Numbered from the stretch's first letter, positions 8,198 through 18,099 are shown. The stretch: DNA of 64,000 bases from Methylohalobius crimeensis 10Ki (GCF_000421465.1 NZ_ATXB01000001.1:1240001-1304000), one strand, 5' to 3'. Notes: generated by a model not told the origin, from the letters alone. Made by a program: numbers and translations.

Positions 8198-10458
8198 CGG
8201 GACTGGAAACCCGCATCCACGGCCTGGTGCAGGGGGTCGGTTTTCGACCCGCCGTGTGGCGCCTGGCCAGCCGGTACGGGTTGACGGGATCGGTCAGCAA
8301 CACGGGGGCGGGGCTTCGAATCGAGGTTTGGGGAACAGCCGCCTCCCTAGCGGAATTCCAGCGTGAACTGCGGGAAAATCCGCCCCCTTTGGCGCGGATC
8401 GAGCGGGTAATCGATCGGCCCTTGCACGGTCCGCCGCCCCGGGGCGACTTTATTATCCAAGCCAGCGGGACCGAGGCGCCGCGGACATCGGTCCCGCCCG
8501 ATGCGGCGATCTGTCCCGACTGCCTGAAGGAGACCTTCGATCCCGCCGGGCGCCGCCATCGCTATCCCTTCACCCATTGCACTCACTGCGGTCCCCGTTT
8601 CACCGTCATCCATCGTTTGCCCTACGATCGGGAGCATACCGGCATGGCGGGCTTTCCCCTTTGTTCCGCGTGCCGCACCGAATACGAAGATCCGTCCGAC
8701 CGCCGCTTTCACGCCCAGGCCACCGCCTGTCCCGACTGCGGGCCGAAAGTATGGCTGACGCCGGAAGATGCAATCGGCGATGCCGCCGTCAAGCGGTGCG
8801 TTCGATTGCTGCGCCAAGGCAAAATCATCGCCGTCAAAGGCTTGGGTGGATTTCAGCTGATGGCCGACGCCACGCGGCCGGAAGCCGTAACCGCTCTGCG
8901 TGCCCGAAAGCATCGCCCGCATAAGCCGTTGGCCTTGATGGCGCGGGATTTGGCCGTGGTGCGCCGCTATGCCCGAGTCGACCCGGAAGAGGAGAGGGCG
9001 CTTGCGTCGACCGCCGCGCCCATCGTCCTGCTCCAGGGCCGGGGGCGAACGCTGCCGAAGTCCGTCGCCCCGGGCTTGGCTCTTTGGGGCTTCGTGTTGC
9101 CTTATACGCCCCTCCATCACCTCCTGCTGGAAACCTTCGATCATCCGCTGGTATTCACCTCCGGCAATGTGAGCGGCGATCCCTTGTGCGCCGACAACGA
9201 GGAAGCCCTGGAGCGGCTGACGGGCATCGCCGACGCTTTTCTGCTCCACGACCGGCCCATCGTCCATCCCTGCGACGATTCGGTGGTGTGCCGGATGGCC
9301 GGCCGGATGCGCATACTGCGGCGGGCGCGGGGATACGCGCCGGCGCCCGTCTCCTTGCCGCCGGGATTCGAACAATCCAACGGCATTCTGGCCCTGGGCG
9401 GCGAGCTCAAAAACAGCTTCTGCCTGGTGCGCGACGGGCAGGCGATTTTGTCCCAATATCTGGGGGATCTGGAGCAGGCCCGAAGCTACGGGCTTTACCG
9501 GCGAGAATTGGCGGCGTATCAAGATTTATTCGGCTTCGAGCCGCGTTGTCTGGCGGTGGACATGCATCCCGAATATCTGTCCACCAAGCTGGGACGGACC
9601 CGGGCGGCGGAAAAAAACCTCCCTTTGACCGAAGTGCAGCACCACCACGCCCACCTGGCCGCGTGTCTGGCCGAACACGGTCATCCGCAGGCGGCCGGGC
9701 CGGTGTTGGGGTTGATCCTGGACGGGCTCGGCTACGGCGGCGACGGCACTTTTTGGGGCGGCGAACTGCTTTGGGCCGATTACCGCACCTGTCGGCGTCT
9801 CGCCCACCTCAAGGCCGTTCCGCTGCCGGGCGGCGGCAAGGCGATGATCGAGCCGTGGCGCAACCTGGCGGCGCAATTGTGGCAGGCGGGGATTCCGCTG
9901 GAAGCCTTCCCCGGCCTGCGGACCAAGCCCTTGCCCGCCTTGCGCAAGATGCTGGAAACCGGCCTCGGCTCGCCGCCGGCCTCCTCCTGCGGGCGCCTGT
10001 TCGACGCTGCGGCCGCCGCCTTCGATCTCCGCTTCGACACCCAAAGCTACGAAGGGCAGGCGGCCGCCGAGCTGGAACGGTGGGCTTGGCAAAGCGATGA
10101 GCGGTCGGGTTATTCTTTCTCCATCAGGCGGGGCGAGACCTGGATTGTGGACCCTTCCCCCCTGTGGCCGGCCGTTCTGGCGGATCTCGCCGCGAGGGTT
10201 CCCAAGACGATCATGGCCCGCCGTTTCCATCTGGGATTGGCGGATGCCTGGTGCCGGGTGATCGGCCACTTTGCAGAGCGAATGAAATGTCCTATGGTGG
10301 TCCTGTCCGGCGGCGTATTCCAGAACCGGCTTTTGCTGGAGACGACGACCGAATGTCTGAGAGACAAGGGGCTTCGAGTGTGGATTCCGCAGCAAGTGCC
10401 CATGAACGACGGCGGCTTGGCGTTGGGGCAGGCGGTGATTGTCGCCGCACGAGGTTGA
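8143..10458 (+). CDS. hypF: HypF, carbamoyltransferase for hydrogenase CN ligand synthesis
   Basis: HypF uses carbamoyl phosphate and ATP to charge the HypE C-terminal Cys, the first step in making the cyanide ligands. Domains in order: acylphosphatase ([11 protein letters not shown], about residue 30), two zinc-finger pairs (CPDC...CTHC and CSAC...CPDC, about residues 125-200), a Sua5/YrdC ATP-binding domain ([21 protein letters not shown]), and a Kae1-like domain with [14 protein letters not shown] (about 500), [15 protein letters not shown] and [11 protein letters not shown] 8143 is the only ATG before the acylphosphatase domain, so a 55-base overlap with hypB is accepted. Length 771 is normal. 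The IS110 element lies immediately downstream. Confidence 0.96.
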   Translation: MAPCDARDENREAGGERLTGLETRIHGLVQGVGFRPAVWRLASRYGLTGSVSNTGAGLRIEVWGTAASLAEFQRELRENPPPLARIERVIDRPLHGPPPRGDFIIQASGTEAPRTSVPPDAAICPDCLKETFDPAGRRHRYPFTHCTHCGPRFTVIHRLPYDREHTGMAGFPLCSACRTEYEDPSDRRFHAQATACPDCGPKVWLTPEDAIGDAAVKRCVRLLRQGKIIAVKGLGGFQLMADATRPEAVTALRARKHRPHKPLALMARDLAVVRRYARVDPEEERALASTAAPIVLLQGRGRTLPKSVAPGLALWGFVLPYTPLHHLLLETFDHPLVFTSGNVSGDPLCADNEEALERLTGIADAFLLHDRPIVHPCDDSVVCRMAGRMRILRRARGYAPAPVSLPPGFEQSNGILALGGELKNSFCLVRDGQAILSQYLGDLEQARSYGLYRRELAAYQDLFGFEPRCLAVDMHPEYLSTKLGRTRAAEKNLPLTEVQHHHAHLAACLAEHGHPQAAGPVLGLILDGLGYGGDGTFWGGELLWADYRTCRRLAHLKAVPLPGGGKAMIEPWRNLAAQLWQAGIPLEAFPGLRTKPLPALRKMLETGLGSPPASSCGRLFDAAAAAFDLRFDTQSYEGQAAAELERWAWQSDERSGYSFSIRRGETWIVDPSPLWPAVLADLAARVPKTIMARRFHLGLADAWCRVIGHFAERMKCPMVVLSGGVFQNRLLLETTTECLRDKGLRVWIPQQVPMNDGGLALGQAVIVAARG

Positions 10459-10625
10459 CCATTGATTCCAATACTAGCCAGGTGTGAGATATGTCAAGCG
10501 TAAAAGAGAAATTGACGGATATCATCCAATCGCAGAAAGCGTATCGCGCCTCACTCACTTGAAAGTGTCTCGCGTTAGTCCCTTCTCCCGCTGGCGGGAG
10601 AGCGGGAGAGCAACCGTGTTTAAAG

Positions 10626-11712
<1,087 letters not shown>

Positions 11713-11893
11713 GACATAAACCTACTCAAACAACCACTGTCCAGCAACACAAAACATACAAGGGAGATAATGGCATTCATGCGATTGCCCTGAGGTCGAA
11801 GTCGAGCATAGACATTTTGGGTGTATTCCACGGTTCGTTCGACATCAACAAGTATTTACTGTGAGTGTTGACCAATGGCAGGAGGAGAAAACC

Positions 11894-12145
11894 ATGTGCC
11901 TGGGCGTACCCGGAAAAATCATCGCCATCACCGACACCGAGCGCCAATTGGCCAAAGTGGACATCGGCGGCGTGCGGCGCGAGGTGAACCTGGCGTGCGT
12001 GGCGGAGGAAGGGCAATCCCTTGAAGCCTGCGTGGGTCAGTGGGTATTGGTCCACGTGGGGTTCGCCCTGACCCTCATCTCGGCGGAAGAAGCCGAACGA
12101 ACCCTGACGCTGTTGGCGGAGTTGGAAGTCGATGCAGCTGGTTGA
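11894..12145 (+). CDS. hypC: HypC, hydrogenase maturation chaperone
   Basis: HypC (83 residues, HypC/HupF family) binds HypD and carries the Fe(CN)2CO unit to the large hydrogenase subunit. It starts MCLGVPGKI; the N-terminal Cys2 is the essential iron-binding residue and the rest is an OB-like fold. ATG 11894 is preceded by GGAGGAG. The 317 bases before it hold the IS110 non-coding end and about 100 bases of probable former intergenic DNA, so transcription from hypB-F is probably interrupted unless it reads through or starts within that region. The stop overlaps the start of hypD. Confidence 0.97.
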   Translation: MCLGVPGKIIAITDTERQLAKVDIGGVRREVNLACVAEEGQSLEACVGQWVLVHVGFALTLISAEEAERTLTLLAELEVDAAG

Positions 12146-13229
12146 CGAATTCCGCGATCCGGCCAAGGGACGTGCCCTGGTCGAAGCCATAAGGTCCCGC
12201 CTCGAGGCGATCGCTCCCGCCAGGCCGCTTCAAATCATGGAATTCTGCGGCGGCCACACCCATGCCATTTTCCGCTACGGTCTGAATCAGATGCTTCCCG
12301 AGGCCGTCGAATGGGTCCACGGTCCCGGCTGTCCGGTCTGCGTCCTTCCCAGAGAACGGGTGGATGCCGCGGTCGAAATGGCGCGCCGACCGGAGGTGAT
12401 CTTCACCTCCTTCGGCGATGCCCTCAGGGTGCCCGGCAGCGCCGGTAGCCTCCGCGAGGCCGGCGCCGAGGGAGCGGACGTGCGCGTGGTGTATTCTCCC
12501 CTGGATGCCTTGGAAATCGCCCGCCGCCATCCGGACCGAGAAGTGGTGTTTTTTGCCATCGGCTTCGAGACCACCATGCCCGCCACCGCCCTGACCGTCC
12601 TCCGGGCCGAAGCCGAGGAAATCCCGAACTTTTCCCTCCTGTGCCACCACATCACCACCCCGGCGGCGGTGCGCGCCATTCTCGACGACCCGGATCTCTC
12701 CCTCGACGGCATCGTCGCCCCCGGTCACGTCGCCTCGGTGGTGGGCGCCGACACCTTCCGCTTCATCCCGACCGAATACCGCGTCCCGACGGTGGTGAGC
12801 GGCTTCGAACCCCTGGACATCCTCCAGTCCCTGTGGATGGTGCTGGGCCAGTTGGAGGCGGGGAAATGCCGCCTGGAAAACCAATACCGGCGGGTGGTGA
12901 ACGAGCAGGGCAGCCGCGCGGGGCGCGCCGCCATCGAACGGGTCTACGAATTGGCCGAACACTCCCGCTGGCGCGGCCTGGGCGAGATCGACCGTTCCGG
13001 CGTCCGCTTGAGGCCGAATTATGCCCGCTTCGATGCCGAGCGCAGATTCGGTTTGGTCTCCCACGTGGCCGAGGAAGAAGCCCTCCCTTGCGGGGAAGTG
13101 CTCAAGGGGCGTCTCAAACCCCGTCAGTGTCCCCACTTCGGCGGCCGCTGCCGGCCCGAGGCGCCATTGGGCGCCTTGATGGTCTCCTCGGAAGGGGCGT
13201 GCGCCGCTTATTTTAGATATACGGCTTGA
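12132..13229 (+). CDS. hypD: HypD, [4Fe-4S] scaffold for Fe(CN)2CO assembly
   Basis: HypD (365 residues) is the scaffold on which, with HypC and HypE, the Fe atom receives CN and CO ligands. Motifs seen: MEFCGGHTHAIFRYG (about residue 36), HGPGCPVCVLP (about 63, the conserved CPVC pair), GFETTMPATA and a C-terminal Cys cluster around PHFGGRCRPEAPLGALMVSSEGACAAYF that binds the [4Fe-4S] cluster. ATG 12132 sits within the last codons of hypC. No defect is visible. Confidence 0.97.
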   Translation: MQLVDEFRDPAKGRALVEAIRSRLEAIAPARPLQIMEFCGGHTHAIFRYGLNQMLPEAVEWVHGPGCPVCVLPRERVDAAVEMARRPEVIFTSFGDALRVPGSAGSLREAGAEGADVRVVYSPLDALEIARRHPDREVVFFAIGFETTMPATALTVLRAEAEEIPNFSLLCHHITTPAAVRAILDDPDLSLDGIVAPGHVASVVGADTFRFIPTEYRVPTVVSGFEPLDILQSLWMVLGQLEAGKCRLENQYRRVVNEQGSRAGRAAIERVYELAEHSRWRGLGEIDRSGVRLRPNYARFDAERRFGLVSHVAEEEALPCGEVLKGRLKPRQCPHFGGRCRPEAPLGALMVSSEGACAAYFRYTA

Positions 13230-13265
13230 GTTCTAGCGAAGCGACTCGAACTGAGAGGCAGTTCT

Positions 13266-13550
13266 ATGAAGATTGAAAAACTGAAAAAGCGGCTAGACCG
13301 GAACCGGCCGATGACGACGATTACGATTCGCATGCCGGAAGATGTGGTGGAGGACCTGAAGCGTATCGCGCCCTTACTTGGGTTTTCAGGTTATCAACCC
13401 TTGATTCGAGCCTATATCGGTCAAGGTCTTAGAAAGGATTTAGAGAAATTGGATAGCGATACTGTCTCGGCGTTAGTGGCGAGTTTGAAGCGCCGAGGCG
13501 TCACCGACGAAGTGATAGAAGAGGCCTTGACCGAGGCCACACATGGGTAA
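13266..13550 (+). CDS. Ribbon-helix-helix (CopG-like) DNA-binding protein inside the hyp operon
   Basis: A 94-residue basic protein. Residues 14-60 look like a ribbon-helix-helix fold: beta strand TTITIRMPEDVVEDLKRIA followed by a helix and GYQPLIRAYIGQGLRK, a pattern typical of CopG-type antitoxins and small repressors. A C-terminal helix (about 65-90) could oligomerise or bind a toxin. ATG 13266 lies 36 bases after hypD, with GAGAGGCAG upstream. No toxin gene is adjacent: hypE follows 48 bases later on the same strand. It may be an orphan antitoxin relic or a regulator of the hydrogenase genes; the sequence does not decide. Confidence 0.7.
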   Translation: MKIEKLKKRLDRNRPMTTITIRMPEDVVEDLKRIAPLLGFSGYQPLIRAYIGQGLRKDLEKLDSDTVSALVASLKRRGVTDEVIEEALTEATHG

Positions 13551-13598
13551 ACAGCCGGCCCGGATAGAACAAAACGGAATCGTAATCTCCCATAGGCC

Positions 13599-14612
13599 GT
13601 GAAAGAGCATTCCGTAACCCTCGCTCACGGCAGCGGCGGCCAGGCCATGGCCGGCCTCATCCGGGAGTTGTTTCTGGAAATATTCGACGATCCCGAACTG
13701 GCGAGGTTGGAAGACCAGGCCCGACTGGAATCTCCCGCCGGCAAACTCGCCATGACCACCGACGCCTCCGTCATCGACCCCATCTTTTTCCCCGGCGGCG
13801 ACATCGGCAAGCTGGCCGTGTGCGGCACCGTCAACGACCTGGCTGTGGGCGGCGCCCGGCCTCTTTACCTGAGCTGCGCGTTCATCCTGGAAGAAGGGTT
13901 GCCCTTGGCCGATCTGCGCCGGATCGCGTCTTCCATGAAGGCGGCGGCCGCCCGGGCCGGAATCAGGATCGTCACCGGCGACACCAAAGTGGTGCCGCGC
14001 GGGGCGGCGGACAAGGTTTTTATCACCACCTGCGGGGTAGGGGAAATCCCGCCCGGCGTGAATCTAGGCGCGGCCAACATCCGCCCCGGCGATCGCATCC
14101 TGATCAGCGGCTTCATCGGCGACCACGGCGCGGCGGTGCTCGACGCGAGAGGCGAACTGGCCCTGGAACATACCCTCGAAAGCGACTGCCGCCCTCTGAA
14201 TCACTTGGTCGCGCATCTGTTGTCGGCCTGCCCCAACGGCGTTCATGCCCTGCGCGATCCCACCCGGGGAGGCGTCGCGGCGGTCCTCAACGAATTCGCC
14301 CAAACCTGCGGCCATTGCCTGCGTCTCCGAGAAACCGAACTGCCGATGCGGGAAGCGGTTCGGGGAATGTGCGAAATCCTGGGTCTGGACCCGCTGTATC
14401 TGGCCAACGAAGGCAAGCTGGTGGCGGTCGTCGCTCCGAAAATCGCCGAAACCGCCTTGGCGGCTTTGCGCGATCACCCCGACGGCCGCGACGCCGCCAT
14501 CGTCGGCGAGGTCACGGAAACGCCCTCGGGAATGGTCATTCTGCACACAATCTTCGGCGGCGAACGAATCGTGGACCTGCCCATGGGGGAACAGTTGCCG
14601 CGGATTTGTTAG
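13599..14612 (+). CDS. hypE: HypE, thiocyanate-forming dehydratase of hydrogenase maturation
   Basis: HypE dehydrates the carbamoyl group that HypF puts on its C-terminal Cys, giving the CN donor. The 337-residue protein is of the PurM/ThiL-like ATP-binding family: LAHGSGGQAM (about residue 8), MTTDASVIDPIFFPGGDIGKLAVCGTVNDL-type nucleotide loop (about 50-80), GDTKVV (about 125) and DPTRGG (about 223). It ends PRIC, the conserved C-terminal Cys that becomes thiocarbamoylated, so the gene is complete. The start is GTG 13599, preceded by a weak ribosome binding site. It closes this maturation block. Confidence 0.97.
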   Translation: MKEHSVTLAHGSGGQAMAGLIRELFLEIFDDPELARLEDQARLESPAGKLAMTTDASVIDPIFFPGGDIGKLAVCGTVNDLAVGGARPLYLSCAFILEEGLPLADLRRIASSMKAAAARAGIRIVTGDTKVVPRGAADKVFITTCGVGEIPPGVNLGAANIRPGDRILISGFIGDHGAAVLDARGELALEHTLESDCRPLNHLVAHLLSACPNGVHALRDPTRGGVAAVLNEFAQTCGHCLRLRETELPMREAVRGMCEILGLDPLYLANEGKLVAVVAPKIAETALAALRDHPDGRDAAIVGEVTETPSGMVILHTIFGGERIVDLPMGEQLPRIC

Positions 14613-14925
14613 GGGCTGATTTTGGACGTTGGCCGATTTCTGGGCTAGTCTTGAAAAGTGTGGGCTGGGCTAATTATTTGATGGGAAATTATCGCGAAGC
14701 TGAGCGACAGGAGTAGGCCAATCAAGGTGAGCGGATTGAGAAAGGGAAGAGGGATTCATCATCGGCGTCGCTGTGCCATTCCGAAGCGCTTATGCAGGAT
14801 CAAAAAATGACGATCTACGAGCGTATACGGAATAAAAAGGGCGCCGCCTATCAAGACGCTAGAGTCGAACCTCCGCCCAGGCGGCCCGTCCGGGGCCACC
14901 TGCACGGAAGTCGCTCAGCTTCGCG
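14613..14925. other. Non-coding region between hypE and the first cassette gene; boundary of the cassette array
   Basis: No convincing gene is present. The main structure is a 16-bp perfect inverted repeat, 14693-14708 (CGCGAAGCTGAGCGAC) with 14910-14925, whose right arm ends in GTTAGAT, an attC-type core. A short open frame ending at 14716 (SVGWANYLMGNYREAER) resembles a TPR fragment but has no start or context. Confidence 0.5.
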
Positions 14926-14931
14926 TTAGAT
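14693..14931 (+). other. attC-like site 1 (left boundary of cassette 1), atypical long form
   Basis: Right end GCGTTAGAT (core GTTAGAT 14925-14931, matching GTTRRRY) is preceded by a 15-16 bp arm with a perfect inverted copy at 14693-14708. The predicted crossover is between G14925 and T14926. The arms are unusually far apart (about 200 bases), so this may be a degenerate or composite site. Confidence 0.5.
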
Positions 14932-14948
14932 GAAAAAGGAAGGTCACA

Positions 14949-15620
14949 TTGGACGTTGAAAATATCAAGCTCCACATTGACGGGCGCTGGGAGCTCACAG
15001 ACCTGAATGTACTTACTCGCGTGTATATTCAGGTTTACGGCCTTCTCTATTCTCTTGATGTGGCAGATGACTATATTGAAGAAGAAATACAATACATTTA
15101 CGGCAAGTACCCTTGGCGCGGAGGGTATAGCGCGGTTAATTTTTATCAAAATCTTTTCTCAAAAATGCCTCGGGAATACAGGCCGAGGATTAAGTCTATT
15201 CAATACGCATCGCCAGGGTTCATCGAGCTTTCCCAGCTCGTTGAAGTCGCAAAGGACATTTCGTTGATTGTGGGATACGTTTCTGCCGCCTTGCTTGCAG
15301 GAAATAAAACGTACAGCGCAATCCAGAAAGGCATAAGAGAACGAAAGCTATCAAAATTCGACCTTCGTAGCGAAGAACTGAAGCTTCTTGAAAAGGAGCG
15401 AGATTTTATTCACCAATCAGTCAGAGACATTGCACAGGTAATGGGTGTCCGAAAGGAAACGTTAGCCAAGCTCTATCTTCGTGCGGAGAATAATGAGCTA
15501 GCCGTTCTAAAAATACTGTCGTCCCTTTATCGCAGGGCGAGAGATCTCGCCAAACTGCAAAACAAGCAAAAGCTTAATTTGAAACGAGGCATTGATGAGC
15601 GAAATACATCTAACGAATAG
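14949..15620 (+). CDS. Cassette 1 protein, unknown function
   Basis: A 223-residue protein of unknown family. It starts at TTG 14949, eight bases after AAGGAAGG; no in-frame ATG occurs before residue 70, so the rare start is favoured. A moderately hydrophobic segment at about residues 103-120 (DISLIVGYVSAALLAG) could be a membrane helix, and the C-terminal half (about 130-215) is highly charged and helical (KLLEKERDF, RRARDLAKLQNKQKLNLKR). The stop lies just inside the attC R'' box, as is common for cassette genes. Base composition is lower in GC than the flanking hyp genes. The acidic-basic helical tail and membrane segment recall small effector proteins, but no function can be assigned. Confidence 0.7.
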   Translation: MDVENIKLHIDGRWELTDLNVLTRVYIQVYGLLYSLDVADDYIEEEIQYIYGKYPWRGGYSAVNFYQNLFSKMPREYRPRIKSIQYASPGFIELSQLVEVAKDISLIVGYVSAALLAGNKTYSAIQKGIRERKLSKFDLRSEELKLLEKERDFIHQSVRDIAQVMGVRKETLAKLYLRAENNELAVLKILSSLYRRARDLAKLQNKQKLNLKRGIDERNTSNE

Positions 15621-15883
15621 CTCCAGCGGACAGCAAAAAGCGCCGCTCGTTCCTCGCTCTGCTTTTTGCTGCCCCTGAGCATGGCGATAGGACAGACCGC
15701 TTACGCGGTCTGTCCTATCGGATCAGCTGTTGAGTTCCGCTGCGCTTCACTCGCCCGGCTTGATAGCCGCCGCGCTTCGCGCTCTGCCTATCAACCCGTT
15801 CGAGCCACTGCGCTTCTCAGCAAGAGCTTGTATAACAAGCTCTTGCCTGCGATGCTCGAGGCTCAACAGCTGATCCGTTAACG
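15608..15883 (+). other. attC-like site 2 (cassettes 1/2), expanded with nested inverted repeats
   Basis: It begins with R'' ATCTAAC (15608-15614), complementary to the start of cassette 1, and ends with CCG|TTAACG (15877/15878). At about 276 bases it is far longer than sites 3-5 (53-60 bases). Inside are stem CAGCAAAAAGC (15631-15641 with 15661-15671), a 16-bp hairpin with 4-base loop (15685-15720), a 16-bp pair 15719-15734/15862-15877, a 7-bp pair 15760-15766/15788-15794 and a 12-bp hairpin 15820-15846. Confidence 0.6.
15685..15720. repeat. 16-bp perfect hairpin, loop TTAC
   Basis: CGATAGGACAGACCGC (15685-15700) and its exact inverse (15705-15720) flank TTAC. There is no T-tract, so it is not an ordinary terminator. 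It sits inside attC-like site 2, directly abutting the left arm of the next inverted repeat. Confidence 0.85.
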
Positions 15884-15906
15884 CAAATATCAATCACGGA
15901 GCGCAT

Positions 15907-16428
15907 ATGATCATAAGAATTTTAATTTTGACCACAGTTATGATGGTAGTTTCTGGATGTGCCTCTACTTACCGTCACTCAGAGCTCCAAGCACCTGTTG
16001 CAAAGCTAGATTCTTCATTGGGTGTCCTAATTTCGGTGCCAGAGGATGGCTGGTATGAGAATACTCAATACAGGAACTCCGGTCGCATGGCAGCCAATGC
16101 AGTAAGAGCTGCCTTTTCTAAGAATGCAAGGAAGGTCGACATAGCACAAGATTGTCGTGATGAAGAATGCCTAGATGGGATAGATGCTGAGAAATATGGT
16201 TACTTCGTTAAACCAGTTATCCTTCATTGGGAAGAGCGTGCAACGGAGTGGTCCGGTAAGCCAGATCGCATAGAAATTCAAATAGTTATCTATGATGCCG
16301 TCACTAAATCAGAGGTGGCAAACTCCTCTTATACTGGAAAAAGTAAATGGGCAACATTTGGTGGAGATCACCCACAAGATTTATTGCCAGAGCCTACAAA
16401 TGAATACGTTTCTAACCTATACCAGTAA
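15907..16428 (+). CDS. Cassette 2 lipoprotein, DUF4823-like
   Basis: A 173-residue predicted lipoprotein: signal peptide MIIRILILTTVMMVVSGCAS with lipobox VSGC (Cys18). The mature part has the pattern VLISVPEDGWYENTQYRNSGRMAANAV, reminiscent of DUF4823 lipoproteins, which are often found in Vibrio-type chromosomal cassette arrays (family recall, not verified here). Two Cys (CRDEEC, about residues 83-88) may form a disulfide. Base composition is clearly AT-richer than that of neighbouring chromosomal genes, a sign of transfer. ATG 15907 follows GGAGCGC. The stop lies three bases before the R'' box of its attC. Role unknown; probably attached to the outer membrane. Confidence 0.75.
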   Translation: MIIRILILTTVMMVVSGCASTYRHSELQAPVAKLDSSLGVLISVPEDGWYENTQYRNSGRMAANAVRAAFSKNARKVDIAQDCRDEECLDGIDAEKYGYFVKPVILHWEERATEWSGKPDRIEIQIVIYDAVTKSEVANSSYTGKSKWATFGGDHPQDLLPEPTNEYVSNLYQ

Positions 16429-16430
16429 AG

Positions 16431-16483
16431 CGTTAACAAGCAAAGGCAGCGGATGCTATGCACCGCTGCTTTGAGCGTTATGT
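16431..16483 (+). other. attC site 3 (cassettes 2/3)
   Basis: A 53-base site: R'' CGTTAAC (16431-16437), L'' AAAGGCAGCGG, central loop, L' CCGCTGCTTT, R' GTTATGT (16477-16483). The left arm carries one extra G relative to the right arm, the extrahelical base typical of attC. Crossover is predicted at G16477/T16478. Confidence 0.8.
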
Positions 16484-16561
16484 TTCATGATGACTCTGTT
16501 GACCTCTATAAGAACACTACGCACCGGCTGATGAAGGGCGGAATCGGAAGAGACAGTTGAC

Positions 16562-18097
16562 ATGGAGAAAACTATAGCGACCGCTATACACTGTGAAACG
16601 GCAGCGAAACTAAACTTCGCTTGTCACCAGAGCGCGTTCGCCTTTCTGCGAGAGTTGCGGATCGAAAACGCGGACCACGATACGCGGCTGGACGACGTAT
16701 TTGTCAGCCTGTCGTCGAACCCGTCCTTCCTGAAGCCCAAATCTTGGCGGCTGGATCGGATCGCGCCGGAAGGGTCGATCTCGGTCAAAGACCGGGATAT
16801 CGAGCTTGACGGGGACTTTCTCCTCGCTCTGGCCGATGCCGTGCGCGGCACCGTCACCATTACCGTCGAAAAGGATGGATCGGTTCTGGCGGAAGAGAAG
16901 AAGCCCGTCGAATTGCTGGCCTATAACGAATGGGGCGGCGCAGGCTACATGCCCGAACTGCTTGCCGCATTCTCCATGCCCAACGATCCGGCGGTGGATA
17001 GTGTGTTGCGCGACGCGAGCCTCATCTTGCGAAAAGCGGGAAAACAGGACGGCATCGACGGCTACAAGACGGGGAGCCGCCAACGGGTATGGGAAATCGC
17101 GTCTGCCGTCTACACCGCCATCTGCAACCTCGGCATCACCTATTCCGTGCCCCCGGCGAGTTTCGAGCGTGACGGACAAAAAATCCGATTGCCCAGCCAA
17201 GTCCTGGAGAACCGCGTAGCGACCTGCCTCGATTGCACCATGCTGTTCACCTCGGCATTGGAGCAGGCCGGGCTCAACCCCATCATCGCATTGCCTAAGG
17301 GCCATGCGGTGGTCGGCGTGTGGTTGCAGCCCGAAGAGCTCACGACCATCGTCATCGACGAAGCGGAAACCCTGAGGAAACGCATCCAGCTCAAGGAACT
17401 CGTGCTGATCGAGACGACCTATGTGACGTCGCATCCCGCGCCACCATTTTCTAAGGCCGTCGCGGCTGCGACGGAAGTGATCGCTCCAGATAAGGACGAC
17501 ACCTTCAATTCGGCGATTGATATCCGCCGCGCCCGTGCCCATCGAATCGCTCCCCTCGGGCTGAAATCCGGCAAGCCTTCGGGGCCGGCAGAAGAGAGGG
17601 ACGGCGAACGCGTGGAGCTCACCCTTGAAGAGGCTCCGGCGTTGCCCGACTTCGACGATGGCGTCGAGGAGGAAGAACTGTCCGAAACGCCGGCCGGGCG
17701 TCTGGAGCGATGGCAGCGCAAGCTATTGGACCTCTCCGCACGGAACCCGCTCCTCAATCACAAGTCCACGAAAACGAGTTTGCGCCTTATCTGTCCGGCG
17801 CCGGGACTGCTGGAAGACAAGCTGGCCGAGGGAGCCCGGATCTCGATCCAGCCGATCCCACGGCCCACGACTCACGGGCAGGACGAAGAACTTCATCAGC
17901 AGCGTACCGGTGAGGTGATCACGGAAGAATACGCCCGGGATGCGCTGGAGAGGAACTCTCCCGGCGAGCGGTCGATATTTACAGAAAAGCTCAGACAGCA
18001 CTTCAGGAAGGCGGCGCGAATACGCTCTATCTGGCTCTCGGCTTCCTGCTGTGGAAACGCGACGAGAAGGATGAGCGTCGGTTCCGCGCGCCGCTGA
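16562..18097 (+). CDS. N-terminal part of a frameshifted giant helicase-nuclease (transglutaminase-like, DUF4011)
   Basis: First reading-frame segment of the single gene in cassette 3. Residues 1-150 are unassigned; residues about 160-300 contain ATCLDCTMLFTSALEQAG followed by KGHAVVGVWL, the Cys and His regions of a transglutaminase-like fold. At about 380 the DUF4011 motif ERWQRKLLDLSARNPLLNH begins. The correct frame is lost near 17948-17955, within GCTGGAGAGGAAC: removing one AG would continue DALE into ELSRRAVDIYRKAQTAL, the expected family sequence, in the frame of the downstream segment. Residues after about 464 here are therefore out of frame. ATG 16562 follows GGAAGAGAC. Together with 18100-22485 it would give about 1,973 residues. 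Confidence 0.85.
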   Translation: MEKTIATAIHCETAAKLNFACHQSAFAFLRELRIENADHDTRLDDVFVSLSSNPSFLKPKSWRLDRIAPEGSISVKDRDIELDGDFLLALADAVRGTVTITVEKDGSVLAEEKKPVELLAYNEWGGAGYMPELLAAFSMPNDPAVDSVLRDASLILRKAGKQDGIDGYKTGSRQRVWEIASAVYTAICNLGITYSVPPASFERDGQKIRLPSQVLENRVATCLDCTMLFTSALEQAGLNPIIALPKGHAVVGVWLQPEELTTIVIDEAETLRKRIQLKELVLIETTYVTSHPAPPFSKAVAAATEVIAPDKDDTFNSAIDIRRARAHRIAPLGLKSGKPSGPAEERDGERVELTLEEAPALPDFDDGVEEEELSETPAGRLERWQRKLLDLSARNPLLNHKSTKTSLRLICPAPGLLEDKLAEGARISIQPIPRPTTHGQDEELHQQRTGEVITEEYARDALERNSPGERSIFTEKLRQHFRKAARIRSIWLSASCCGNATRRMSVGSARR

Positions 18098-18099
18098 TC

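Noticed and set aside
14650-14716. Possible TPR-protein fragment (SVGWANYLMGNYREAER) after hypE
   Set aside because: Too short, no start codon or neighbours; chance similarity cannot be excluded.
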